A stretch of 64,000 bases of DNA from an uncultured Clostridium sp. (GTDB lineage: Bacteria; Bacillota; Clostridia; TANB77; CAG-508): NCBI GenBank assembly GCA_946565805.1, contig CAMNWO010000001.1, positions 1-64,000 on the forward strand, read 5' to 3'. Within the stretch, counting starts at the first letter, position 1. Each line of letters opens with the position of its first letter. The notes below the pieces were generated by a model. That model was not told the origin of the DNA and ran no database searches. It saw only the letters and a program-made list of their open reading frames with translations. The position numbers and the translations under genes were made by a program. Below, in pieces: positions 1-10,068 of this stretch.

Positions 1-144
1 GGTGAAATATTCGTTTACAAACTTTTAAGGTGATTTTATCATATATTAAATACATGGCAAAAATCAATATATTTGTAATTTTATGTGAATTATGCTATAA
101 TTTAATTATAACTACCTACAAGATAGGGTGATTTAAAAGGAGGA

Positions 145-501
145 TTGTATATGGAGCATAATTTTGAAATCAAAGCAAGGATAGACAGTGAAGATATTCT
201 CATTCCAAGTGAGACAGGAGATTTCTGTACAGAAGATTTTCTTGTAACTTACGCTGGAACAAATAAACGGACCAAAGTTAATCTGCAGTTAGCAGAACGA
301 GTTGTTGTTTATTTTAATATTACAAGATCTACAACTCGTAAGACAGCAAAACGTTTCAAAATAGCTCAAAGTACAGTGTATCGGTACTTAACGGAAGTGT
401 TGCCAAATGAAACCTCCGAAGAAATTCTTGCTCAGAACAAGAAAGAACGCAGTTCGCGTGGTGGAAAAGCAACGGCAGCCAAAAGAAAAAAGCAGTCATA
501 A
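145..501 (+). CDS. SpoIIID-like sporulation transcriptional regulator
   Basis: C-terminal part resembles SpoIIID (ER..Y...T.sTtRktAK.F.I..STV...LTE.LP...RGGkAT..K). RBS aaggagg upstream. Contains two in-frame CGG codons (268, 382) read as Arg. Confidence 0.7.
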   Translation: MYMEHNFEIKARIDSEDILIPSETGDFCTEDFLVTYAGTNKRTKVNLQLAERVVVYFNITRSTTRKTAKRFKIAQSTVYRYLTEVLPNETSEEILAQNKKERSSRGGKATAAKRKKQS

Positions 502-512
502 TGACTGCTTTT

Positions 513-3002
513 TTAATCTTCTATTGCTGTTATATTTTGCGTATTTGTGCTTGTATTAGTTTTGTTTGTATTAGTTGATATGTTTGTCGTATTTGATTGT
601 GAATTTGTTACATTTTTATTAGTGTTTGTTGTGTTTGATGTATTGTTAGTTTTTATACTATTTGTTGTATTGGTATGGTTAATTGTTGTGTGAGTATTAT
701 TTCCCGAATTCGTAGTTTGATTAGTTGTAGTATTTCTATTTGTTGTGTTACCATTTGTTTTTGGTAATAGCTGTTGAGGGTCTTCTGCATCAATATCTTG
801 TGTAATTCCTTGAATAATTTCTTCCACTTTATGTTGTGGAGTTGTATTATTTGTGTTTTCTGTTAGCTCTGTACCACTATGTCTATCACATGTACCAGGT
901 GTTGTTAACCATAGAAAATATTCTGTATAAGTGTTTGGGCAACCTGTTGTGGCCTTCTTCCCTGTTTCTGCACAAATCGTACAACTAAAAACAGAATTTG
1001 GCTTTATAAATTTGCTACTGCTTAGTCCAGCATGTATTCTTGACATGACATTGGCCCATAGCAATCCAGCTGGATTTCTTTTATTATATTCAATTGACTC
1101 ATTCTGGTCATATCCATACCAAGTAACAGCTGTATAATATGGTGTAAAACCGCAAAGCCATCTGTCATAGTTTTCATCTGTAGTTCCTGTCTTTGCAGCA
1201 ACATCTACACCAGATATTTTGCAATAAGTAGCAGTTCCATGGGTTCCTATAACTGGTTGTGTTAAAATTTCTTTCACAATATAAGCAACTTCTTTTGATA
1301 CTACTTTTTTTCGTTTTTGCTTTGTTTTTAGAATGTTTTTTCCAGAATGATTGTCTATGCTAGAATAGAAGGTTGGTTCTATATATATTCCATCATTAGC
1401 GATAGTTGCATAACTAGCCGCCATTTCTAATGGGCTAATTCCCTTTTGTAATCCTCCTAATGATAAAACCAAAGTTTCATCTTCTTTTGTTAGACTAGTA
1501 ATCCCCATATTTTTCAAGTATTTAATAGACTGCTTTGGTTTTAGTTCTTCCATAATTTCTACAAATGGAATGTTTTGTGAAGATTCGACAGCTCTTCTAA
1601 CAGTTACTTTTCCTAAAGAAGGGTTATAATCTGTTGGGTGATAACCATCTGCAAAATCTCTCTCTGTATCATCATAAATAGAAGATGCTGTAATGATTTT
1701 TTTGTCAATAGCAGGTATTAATACAGATAATGGCTTAATGGAAGAGCCTGTTTGCCTAACACTTTGGGTGGCTCTATTTAATGCTCTGGCTTTTGTTTTT
1801 TTACCCAGACCACCTGTACATCCTACTACATGCCCCGTTTTGTGGTCTATAATAACCATTGCTGCTTGAGAAGAATCTCCTCCATTTTTAGATGGTAAAC
1901 TGTACTTAGATTTTTCGAATTCTGTTTCTGTTTGCTTTTGTACTTTAGAATCTTGTGTACTATATATGGTTAATCCTGCTGAGTTGATATAATTGTTAGC
2001 AAAAGTTTTAGATATATTGTATTTTTGGGCTATATCTTTTACTATTTCTAAAATTAAAGCGTCTGTGTGGTAAGAATAAACTGCTTCTTCAGTTTGAATA
2101 TTTCCTTTTTTAAAGGATAGTCCTTTATCAACTCTACTAATAGCAATATTATAATCTTCTTCTTTTATGTATTTTAATTCTAACATTTTAGAAAGGACGG
2201 TTTTGGTTCTTTTTTTGATTTTTTCTGTGTTGTCTTTTTCTTCGAAAGGATTGTAAGAATTAGGAGAATTGTTAATTCCTGCTAAAAAAGCACATTCTTC
2301 TAAAGTTAAATCTTTTGCAGATTTACTAAAATAATATTGCGCTGCTGTTTCTACGCCATACATATTAGGTCCTACATAAATAAGATTTAAATAACCTTCT
2401 AAAATTTCTTCTTTGGATAGGCAGGTTTCTAATTGCCATGCTTTCCACCATTCTTTTATTTTTCTTGTAATACTGTCTGTTGAGTCACCTGTTAGATTTT
2501 TAACTAGTTGCTGTGTGATGGTACTTCCTCCATAAGAAGATTTACCAAAATGTATTACATAAGAAACAATCGCTCCACCTGTTCTTTTTATATCAATTCC
2601 TCCATGTGAGTAGAAACGTTCATCTTCAATTGCAACATATGCGTTTTTTAAATTATCTGGCATACTTGCTGAAGAAATTGGTTTATTTTTTCTTTCACAT
2701 CCTAATTTCGCTATCTCTTTTCCATCTATATCCAAAACAATAGAATTTTCGTTTAATAGCATTTCTTTCGCTAGAGTTTTCCATTGATGTGCTGAAATTC
2801 CTAACATAATTCCTGTAATAAGAAGAATTGCTAGAACAATTAGTAAGATTATTTTTTTGAGTTTACTCTTTTTTCGTTGTTTTTTGGTTCGTCTTGCTTT
2901 TCTATTGCTCTTTTTAGGTGTCTCTTTATTACTTTCTTCTATTTTTTTATTTTTTCGAAAGGCTTTTGGTATATAGTCTTCCTCTTCCTTTTTTCGTGCC
3001 AA
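513..3002 (-). CDS. Class A penicillin-binding protein (PBP1A), bifunctional transglycosylase/transpeptidase with Asn/Thr-rich C-terminal tail
   Basis: Motifs EDERFYSHGGID, GGSTITQQLVKNL, transpeptidase SIKP and KTGTT; N-terminal TM; Asn/Thr-rich tail of about 80 aa. Confidence 0.93.
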   Translation of the reverse strand: MARKKEEEDYIPKAFRKNKKIEESNKETPKKSNRKARRTKKQRKKSKLKKIILLIVLAILLITGIMLGISAHQWKTLAKEMLLNENSIVLDIDGKEIAKLGCERKNKPISSASMPDNLKNAYVAIEDERFYSHGGIDIKRTGGAIVSYVIHFGKSSYGGSTITQQLVKNLTGDSTDSITRKIKEWWKAWQLETCLSKEEILEGYLNLIYVGPNMYGVETAAQYYFSKSAKDLTLEECAFLAGINNSPNSYNPFEEKDNTEKIKKRTKTVLSKMLELKYIKEEDYNIAISRVDKGLSFKKGNIQTEEAVYSYHTDALILEIVKDIAQKYNISKTFANNYINSAGLTIYSTQDSKVQKQTETEFEKSKYSLPSKNGGDSSQAAMVIIDHKTGHVVGCTGGLGKKTKARALNRATQSVRQTGSSIKPLSVLIPAIDKKIITASSIYDDTERDFADGYHPTDYNPSLGKVTVRRAVESSQNIPFVEIMEELKPKQSIKYLKNMGITSLTKEDETLVLSLGGLQKGISPLEMAASYATIANDGIYIEPTFYSSIDNHSGKNILKTKQKRKKVVSKEVAYIVKEILTQPVIGTHGTATYCKISGVDVAAKTGTTDENYDRWLCGFTPYYTAVTWYGYDQNESIEYNKRNPAGLLWANVMSRIHAGLSSSKFIKPNSVFSCTICAETGKKATTGCPNTYTEYFLWLTTPGTCDRHSGTELTENTNNTTPQHKVEEIIQGITQDIDAEDPQQLLPKTNGNTTNRNTTTNQTTNSGNNTHTTINHTNTTNSIKTNNTSNTTNTNKNVTNSQSNTTNISTNTNKTNTSTNTQNITAIED

Positions 3003-3073
3003 TTAAAATCACTTTCCTTTTTCTTTTATCAAAATATATTCATAGTATATCACAAATAGCATAAAATACAAAT

Positions 3074-4401
3074 ATGGAAATTGAAAAAATAGAGACGAAT
3101 TTAAAAAGAAATTTAAAACTTCATTCTTCTGTTGTGAAGTTTATTCCTGATGCTAAAAAAATAGAGAATCAAGTAATACGAATTAATCCTCAGTTTACTT
3201 TTCAAGAGTTTCTAGGCTTTGGTGGTGCTTTAACAGAAAGTTCTTGTTATCTTTTAAATACAATTGATAAAAAACTTTCTAATCAAATTTTAGATGAATA
3301 TTTTTTGAAAGATAATTTAAATTATCAATTTGGTAGGCTTTCCATTGGCAGTTGCGACTTTTCTCTAAAAAGTTACTCCTATTCGTACCAAAATGACTTA
3401 TCAGACTTTTCTATTAAACAAGACCTAAAATGTGTTATCCCAATCATTAAATCTGCTCAAAAACGAAATGCTTTTCTTAAGTTTGTTGCATCCCCTTGGT
3501 CACCTCCTGCTTTTATGAAAGATAATCATAATTTGTACCATGGTGGTAAGTTGCTATCTCAATATAAAAAATTGTGGGCAGAATATCTTGTCAAATATGT
3601 CACTAGCTATCAAGCACAGGGAATTCCAATATCGTATATGAGTATTCAAAATGAGCCTAATGCGAAACAAATTTGGGAATCTTGTTTATACTCTGCTTTA
3701 GAAGAAGCAGAGTTATTAAAAAATTATTTATATCCCATTTTTCAAAAAAACCATTTATCTACACATTTTTTTATATGGGACCATAACAAAGATTGTATTC
3801 TTGAAAGAGCAATGCAAACTTTAGTAAATGGAAATGCTTTGAATTGTGCCAGTCGGTATTGCTTTTCACTGGTATACAGGTGGACATTTTGATAGTTTGG
3901 AAAGGCTACATCACCTCTTCCCTAATTTATCGTTGTTTCATACAGAAGGTTGTACTGGCTATTCTCACTTTAAACCAAAAGATGAATTAGCAAATGCTGA
4001 AATGTATGCCTATGAAATTTTGGAAGATTTTAATCATGGTGTAAATGCTTTTATAGATTGGAATTTAGTTTTAGATTATAAACGGCGGACCCAATCATGT
4101 TAGAAATTATTGCAATAGTCTTATTATGCTAGATAAACAAAAGAAAAGTTTCATTAAAACACCTGCTTTTTACTATGTTTCGCATTTTGCTAAATATATT
4201 AAACCTGGTAGCAAAAGAATTCATACTAATAAATTTTCTGAAAATATTTCTGTATCTGCCTTTAAAAATCCTGATAAAAGTGTTATTATAATATTATTAA
4301 ATAAGACAGACAAAAATATAGAATATAATTTATGTTATAATCAATATGTACTTCATGATAATTTAGATAGCCATGCGATTGTAACTTTTAAAATTATTTA
4401 A
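3074..4401 (+). CDS. GH30-family glycosyl hydrolase (glucosylceramidase-like), reconstructed with +1 shifts at CGG 3854-3856 and CGG 4083-4085
   Basis: ORFs 3074..3892, 3846..4103 and 4126..4401 join as ...NCAS[C]GIAFHWYTGGHF... and ...NLVLDYK[C]GGPNHVRNYCNSLIMLDKQ...; GFGGALTES, SPWSPPAFMK and NEP motifs. Confidence 0.85.
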
Positions 4402-4423
4402 GCTTAAGAAAGGACGAGTATTT

Positions 4424-5407
4424 ATGATAAAACAAGAAGATAATCCAGAATTTTTAAATTCTTTTTTAGATTATTCAATTACCAGTTTAAATAAATCAAT
4501 GAATAGCGTAAAAGAATACAATTATGATTTAATGATGTTTCTAAGGTTTATTAAAATGCATTTTCATATGACTGATGAAACTGATTTGAAAGCAATTAAA
4601 ATAAATGATATTACCATTGATACCATAAAGAAAATTAAATTAGATGATATTCTTGCTTTTACTTCTTACTTAACACGTGAATTTCATAGTAAAGCTTCAA
4701 CAAGAGCTAGGAAAATTTCTACCATTCGCATTTTCTTTAAGTATTTAAATAAAAAAGCAAAATTAATTGATGAAAATCCCGCTTTGGACTTAGAAACACC
4801 AAAATTAGATAGAAGATTACCAAAATATCTTTCTTTGGAAGATAGTAGAAAATTACTAGATGTTACTTCTAATGAAGATAATAGAAATTGTGAAAGAGAT
4901 TATGCTATTATTACTTTGTTTTTGAATTGTGGTATGCGTCTTTCTGAATTAGTTGGCATTAATCTTCAGGATATTGATTTTAGAGAATGTAAATTAAATG
5001 TAATTGGTAAAGGTAGTAAAGAAAGAACCATTTATTTAAATAAAGCTTGTATGAATGCCATTGCTGAATATTTAGCAGTTCGACCAAAAGAAGGCATCAA
5101 ACATGATAAGAAATATTCCGAAAAAGCTCTTTTCTTAAGCGAAAGAAGAACTAGAATTAGTAATCGAACTGTAGAAAATATTGTTACAAAACAATTGCAG
5201 TCTGCTGGATTAGATACAAGGAAATATTCTGTTCATAAGTTGCGCCATACGGCTGCTACTTTGATGTATCAGTATGGACAAGTCGATATTCGAGCTTTGC
5301 AAAAAGTTTTGGGTCATGAAAGTATTGCTACTACTGAAATCTATACGCATGTTAATGATGAACAAGTTCGCAATGCATTTGAAAGTAATCCATTGGCTAA
5401 TATTTAG
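4424..5407 (+). CDS. Tyrosine recombinase/integrase (XerC/XerD type)
   Basis: N-terminal SAM-like domain; catalytic R (NCGMRLSEL), HKLRHTAAT, LGHESIATTEIYTHV. Confidence 0.92.
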   Translation: MIKQEDNPEFLNSFLDYSITSLNKSMNSVKEYNYDLMMFLRFIKMHFHMTDETDLKAIKINDITIDTIKKIKLDDILAFTSYLTREFHSKASTRARKISTIRIFFKYLNKKAKLIDENPALDLETPKLDRRLPKYLSLEDSRKLLDVTSNEDNRNCERDYAIITLFLNCGMRLSELVGINLQDIDFRECKLNVIGKGSKERTIYLNKACMNAIAEYLAVRPKEGIKHDKKYSEKALFLSERRTRISNRTVENIVTKQLQSAGLDTRKYSVHKLRHTAATLMYQYGQVDIRALQKVLGHESIATTEIYTHVNDEQVRNAFESNPLANI

Positions 5408-5462
5408 TATAGGTACTTAGAAAAAGGTTAAATTGATAAAGTTTGACCTTTTTCTATTATCT

Positions 5463-5762
5463 CTATACGTTAGGAAGCATTATCTTTTGTCCAATTTCTA
5501 AATTTTCATTTCCAATATTATTTAATTTCTTAATTTCGTACATAATTTCTCGAACGTCTTTATTTTTATAATAGTCATTAGTGGTTCTTTGATTTTCAGC
5601 AATTGACCATAATGTATCACCTTCTATAATATAATCTTCTTTATAGCTTACCTCTGTTTTGGAATATGTATTATTAATTCCCAACAAAGCAAGGATTATA
5701 ATTGCCAATAGAATGATTATACTTCGTATAAATTTCTTTTTATTTACTATTTCTATTTTCAT
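5463..5762 (-). CDS. Small membrane-anchored LysM protein (YneA-like, possible SOS cell-division inhibitor)
   Basis: N-terminal TM then LysM (YIIEGDTLWSIAENQ...LEIGQKIMLP). Preceded by three LexA-like 14-mers. Confidence 0.72.
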   Translation of the reverse strand: MKIEIVNKKKFIRSIIILLAIIILALLGINNTYSKTEVSYKEDYIIEGDTLWSIAENQRTTNDYYKNKDVREIMYEIKKLNNIGNENLEIGQKIMLPNV

Positions 5763-5781
5763 AAATAATCATCTCCTTTTT

Positions 5782-5859
5782 AGAAACTTTGTTCGTTTGT
5801 TGAGATAATTATATACGAACATTTTTTCTTTGTCAATAGTTTTTTAGAAAAAATGTTCG
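5782..5859. promoter_or_regulatory. Three LexA-like boxes upstream of the LysM gene
   Basis: AGAAACTTTGTTCG (5782-5795), CGAACATTTTTTCT (5816-5829) and AGAAAAAATGTTCG (5846-5859). The last two are perfect inverse complements; each is close to CGAACnnnnGTTCG. Confidence 0.55.
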
Positions 5860-5864
5860 CGTTT

Positions 5865-6646
5865 CTATTTTTCATATATTTTCATATAATATGGCTGTAT
5901 TTCTGGTAATAAACTATCTAAATAAATAATATTGTCATTTACATCTTCGATCTTCATGTTTGGAAAAGTTCGTATCATTTTTTCATCATCCCAATGGGTA
6001 TTTACAAAATTCATAAGACAATCTCTTTCTTGTAATTTTTGATAATTCCTTTCCCTTTTTCCGGATATCTTTTACTTCTATCCTATTTTGGATTACCATT
6101 CTTGTGATAAATATATCTTGTGCATAACAAGTTAATGCACAATCAAATGCTAAAAACAAAGTGATAGCTGTCAATAAGCCTTTTATTACTTTTGGTGATA
6201 GTTTTGATGCTATTTTATCCAATATACTATCAATAAAAGGATTGAATTTTCGTATTAGGAATATCGTTAAGATTCCCCAAAATGCAGAGTAGAGTAAACA
6301 AACTCTTCCGTTTACATTTAATATGTTATTACTGTAATCCCACCACTTAGCTTGCATAATAACTTCAACTAGAAAGCTAGTTAAGTATTCTATAATAGAA
6401 CCTATCGCATATCCCCCTAAAAATAAGGTAATGTTATTTTTGTCAAAATAGCGAGAACCAACAATTAAGATAACAGCTCCTATTCCATAAATTCCGCAAA
6501 AAAGGTCCATATAGAAAACTTTGTCTGCATTGCCATAAACCTGTTGTTAAGATTCCAAATATGGTTTCTATGACATATCCTAAAAAACTATATAAAATGA
6601 AGTATGTTAGTATTTTCCATATATTAATTGATTTCTTTTCTTCCAT
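5865..6646 (-). CDS. Putative ABC transporter permease (CmpB-like membrane protein), reconstructed with +1 shifts at CGG 6496-6494 and CGG 6063-6061
   Basis: 6443..6646 plus 5986..6510 join as LYGPFL[C]GIYGIGAVILI. The second shift gives VKDI[C]GKRERNYQKLQERDCLMNFVNTHWDDEKM... to a stop at 5865. Confidence 0.78.
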
Positions 6647-6663
6647 CCATTTCTCCTTGTATA

Positions 6664-7244
6664 TTATAATAAAATGGGACTAATTTGTTCACCATCTAAA
6701 GCATATTCGATTGTTTTAATCAAAGATTCAAAATCAAATACAATTGACCTAGGTTTTGTAATTGGATTATCTTGCCTAAATGGTACAAAATAATAATTTC
6801 TTCGGTTTAATAATCTTCCTAAGTTTTCAGCATTTCCACTTAATCCATTGTTTGTTGATGGCGCAATCACTAAGGGAAATCCGATTTCTTAAGTGAGATT
6901 TTACTGCCATAGTGGCAGGAGTGTCAATAATATCACATGCTAACTTCGACATGGTATTTCCGCGAACATGGTGCAACAACCATAATGTCTGTCATTTTTT
7001 TTGGACCTATAGGCTCAGCATCTTGTATCGTATGAATAATTTTCTTGCCAGTTATGTTCTCGATTTGGTCGATAAAATCAGATGCTTTTCCAAATTTCGT
7101 GTCCATCGAATAACTATTATATGACATAACTGGTATCACTTCTGCTCCTTTGTCAATTAATTCTTTCATTTTAGGTATAGTCTTGCTAAAGGTACAGAAG
7201 GAACCAGTTAATACAAATCCTATTTTTTTATCTTTTACTTCCAA
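6664..7244 (-). CDS. spoVFB: Dipicolinate synthase subunit B (SpoVFB/DpaB), reconstructed with +1 shifts at CGG 6962-6960 and CGG 6883-6881
   Basis: Flavoprotein-like N-terminus KKIGFVLTGSFCTF. Reconstructed VVAPCS[C]GNTMSKLACDIIDTPATMAVKSHLRN[C]GFPLVIAPSTNNGLS. Confidence 0.85.
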
Positions 7245-7315
7245 AACTTGTTTTTCCTCCTTTCATATTACATTTATATATAATATGAAATTATGTAAAT
7301 TTTGAAAGTTATTTT

Positions 7316-9560
7316 TTATTTATTTTTCTTAAAATATTCTTCAAATTCTTCTTTGGTAATTGGCTTTGAATAGTAATAACCTTGTATGATGTGGCAACCA
7401 ATTGCTTTTACAAATTCCATTTGTTCCCTGGTTTCTACTCCTTCTACAATTGTTTTTACCCCTAAATGTTTAGCAATGAACATGATATAGTTTATGATAT
7501 TATTATTACTTTGTAAATCTGCTTTATCAACAAATACTTTATCAATTTTAATAACATCAATTGGCATACTTTGTAACATGCTAAGAGAAGAATATCCCGT
7601 TCCAAAATCATCAATAGATATCATAAAACCTTTTTCTTTTATGTTGTGTAATACTTTTAGAATATCGATATTTTGGTCTATGGTTGCACTTTCTGTAATT
7701 TCTAGGTCAATGCTACTAGGTTCTATATGGTATCTTCTACAAATTTCTACATATTCATCAATAAAGTTCTCTTTCGCAAAATGTTCTTTTGATACATTAA
7801 TAGAAATAGTTGGCATGTATTGATATTTTTCGCGCCATTTCATTAAATCTTTGCAAACTTGTTCGAAAATATATAAATCTAATTTTATAATAAATTTATT
7901 TTTTTCAAATAAAGGTATAAATTTGCTTGGTGGAATCACTTCACCATCTTTATACCAGCGAATTAATGCCTCTGCTCCTGCTAATTTCTCGTTACTAGTA
8001 AATGTTTTTGGTTGATAAATAACTGTAAATTCATGATTACTTAATGCTTCTTCCATACAATTTTCTATTTTTTGTTCTTGCATTAGTTCTTTTTCTAGTT
8101 TTTCATCAAATAGATAGTAATTATTATGATATAGTCCTTTAATTTGTGCTCTTGCCATGTAAGATTTGTCTAAAAGTTTATTAATATCCCTATCTTTTAA
8201 TTTTATTTTATAAGCACCAATTGCTAAGTTTAAATGAATATTAATATCCCCTATTTGCAAATTAGAAAGTGCTTTAAATAGTGTATCTAACAATTTATGT
8301 ATATCACTTTTATAGCTAAATATGGTAGCAAAAATGTCATTTGAAATACGGCAAGTAATGTTGTCTTCTGGCAAGTGATTGGCTAGTTTTTGTCCTAATG
8401 ATTTTAAAATTTCATTGCAAAAACCATAACCATAAAGATTATTTAATGCCTTAAATTTATTAATATCAACTGTAACAATATATTTGTTTTTGTCAGATTG
8501 ATTTTGAAGATAAATTGTTCCATTTTCTTTGAAATAGGCTTCGTTTCCAAGTGATGTAATAGGATCAATATAAGCTACTTTATATAATTTACGATTTTGC
8601 TTTTGATTAGAAATATCAATATAAACAGCAATTAAAGTTAACAGTAAGTTAATGCTAAAACAAAGTCCAATTGAACTGATAATTAAGGATGTTAATTCAT
8701 TCGCAATCACATCGTCTGATGCAGTAGTTACCACATACCAATTATTGATATTAACTTTTTCATAATGGATAAAATAAGTATCTGCTCCCAGTTTTACATC
8801 AAAAGTACCAGTTTGTTTATTTTTTATTGCTTTTGCCATTTCATTAATTTTTTCTTTTTCTTCTTCGGTTGTTGATGTATATTTATTTTTTATATATTCA
8901 TATAGATTAGCATTCGGCTCCTTTATATTGTCAAATGAATCAATTAAAACCGTTCCATTATTATTGACTAAATAGGTTCCACCTTTTCCAAATAATCTTC
9001 TTAATAAAATGTCTTTATAGTCAGCAGTATTAATTGTTGCCATCAGCACTTTTTCTTCTCCGTTTTAGGTTAAATACTTTAGAATAGATATTTACTTGAT
9101 TCTTGCTAACTGTACTTGGTCTATTTTCTGATAGATATACTTCATTTTTCTGCTGAAAAAACTCTTCAATATTAGGATAGTTTCTTACTTGGTACCCATC
9201 ACTTGTTGTTCCATTTCCTTGTTTATCCAGAATAACAAGCCTTGTAAAGTGATAAGCTTCTAAGTCTTCTTGATATCGTTCAAAAATGTCCGCTTCTGTT
9301 TTAAAATATCCTCTATCAATGGATTCTATCATAATTTCAACAAAACTTTTTTGATCTGTTATGGATAGATTTAATTGTGTTGCTGTTTGTTCACTTAATT
9401 CCTTTATATTCTGGTATACGTGTTGGTAAGTTAGATCTTTAATATAATCCACATAAAAGATGGATAATAGAATCATGATAATAAATACAGCAAAAATCCA
9501 TAGTATATGTAATTTATATGGTTCTTCTTTTATAGATTGATTTTGTTTTTTCTTTTTCAT
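7316..9560 (-). CDS. Membrane GGDEF-EAL protein with extracellular sensor domain, reconstructed with +1 shift at CGG 9062-9060
   Basis: 9030..9560 joins 7316..9049 as YSKVFNLK[C]GEEKVLMATINTADYKD; degenerate GGDEF and EAL (AGAEALIRW, ITESATIDQ, IDDFGTGYSSL). Confidence 0.88.
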
Positions 9561-9561
9561 T

Positions 9562-9924
9562 CTACACCTCTTCTTTTTTCCAAGTTCTTTTTATATTTTT
9601 AGCTTCTTTTTCTTTTAAACAAGTAAAAATATCAATATCAAGCTTATTGCAAACACAAGATAGTACATAAAATACATCTGCTATTTCACTTTCTATCGTA
9701 TCATAATGCTCTTTTTGGTGGATATCAATAGCCATATCGGTTGAATTCTTTCGAATAGCCTTGGCAAGCTCTCCTACTTCTTCTGTTAGTAATAGCATTG
9801 TTTTGGTAATTTCTTGCTGGTTGAATCCTCGTATTTCGTTCATTTCATTTATATAGGCTTGCACTTCTTTTAAGGTATTGTTTTTGTTTAATTCATTCCA
9901 TAATTCTAATTGCGCACTTTTCAT
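9562..9924 (-). CDS. MazG-like nucleotide pyrophosphohydrolase
   Basis: LLTEEVGELAKAIRK...ESEIADVFYVLSCVCNKL. Confidence 0.85.
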   Translation of the reverse strand: MKSAQLELWNELNKNNTLKEVQAYINEMNEIRGFNQQEITKTMLLLTEEVGELAKAIRKNSTDMAIDIHQKEHYDTIESEIADVFYVLSCVCNKLDIDIFTCLKEKEAKNIKRTWKKEEV

Positions 9925-10068
9925 TGTTTACCCCTTTGTTTTTTATTTATATATATCATAAATTTTATTAAATTACTAGTTATTTTATAGAAAAAAGAAA
10001 AACCAGGTACTACAATTGTAATACCTGATTTTTCTTTTTGTGCTACTGTTCTTTTGAATAAAATATGG

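Noticed and set aside
590-780. Asn/Thr tract region as a CRISPR array or tandem DNA repeat
   Set aside because: Degenerate codon-level repetition without constant repeat or spacer lengths; explained by low-complexity protein sequence.
931-1204. Small ORFs 931..1137 and 1022..1204 overlapping PBP1A
   Set aside because: Alternative-frame readings inside a well-supported gene.
3074-9560. Classical P-site slippery heptamer
   Set aside because: Codons preceding CGG are heterogeneous and mostly cannot re-pair in the +1 frame; no shared Shine-Dalgarno-like or pseudoknot stimulator was visible by eye.
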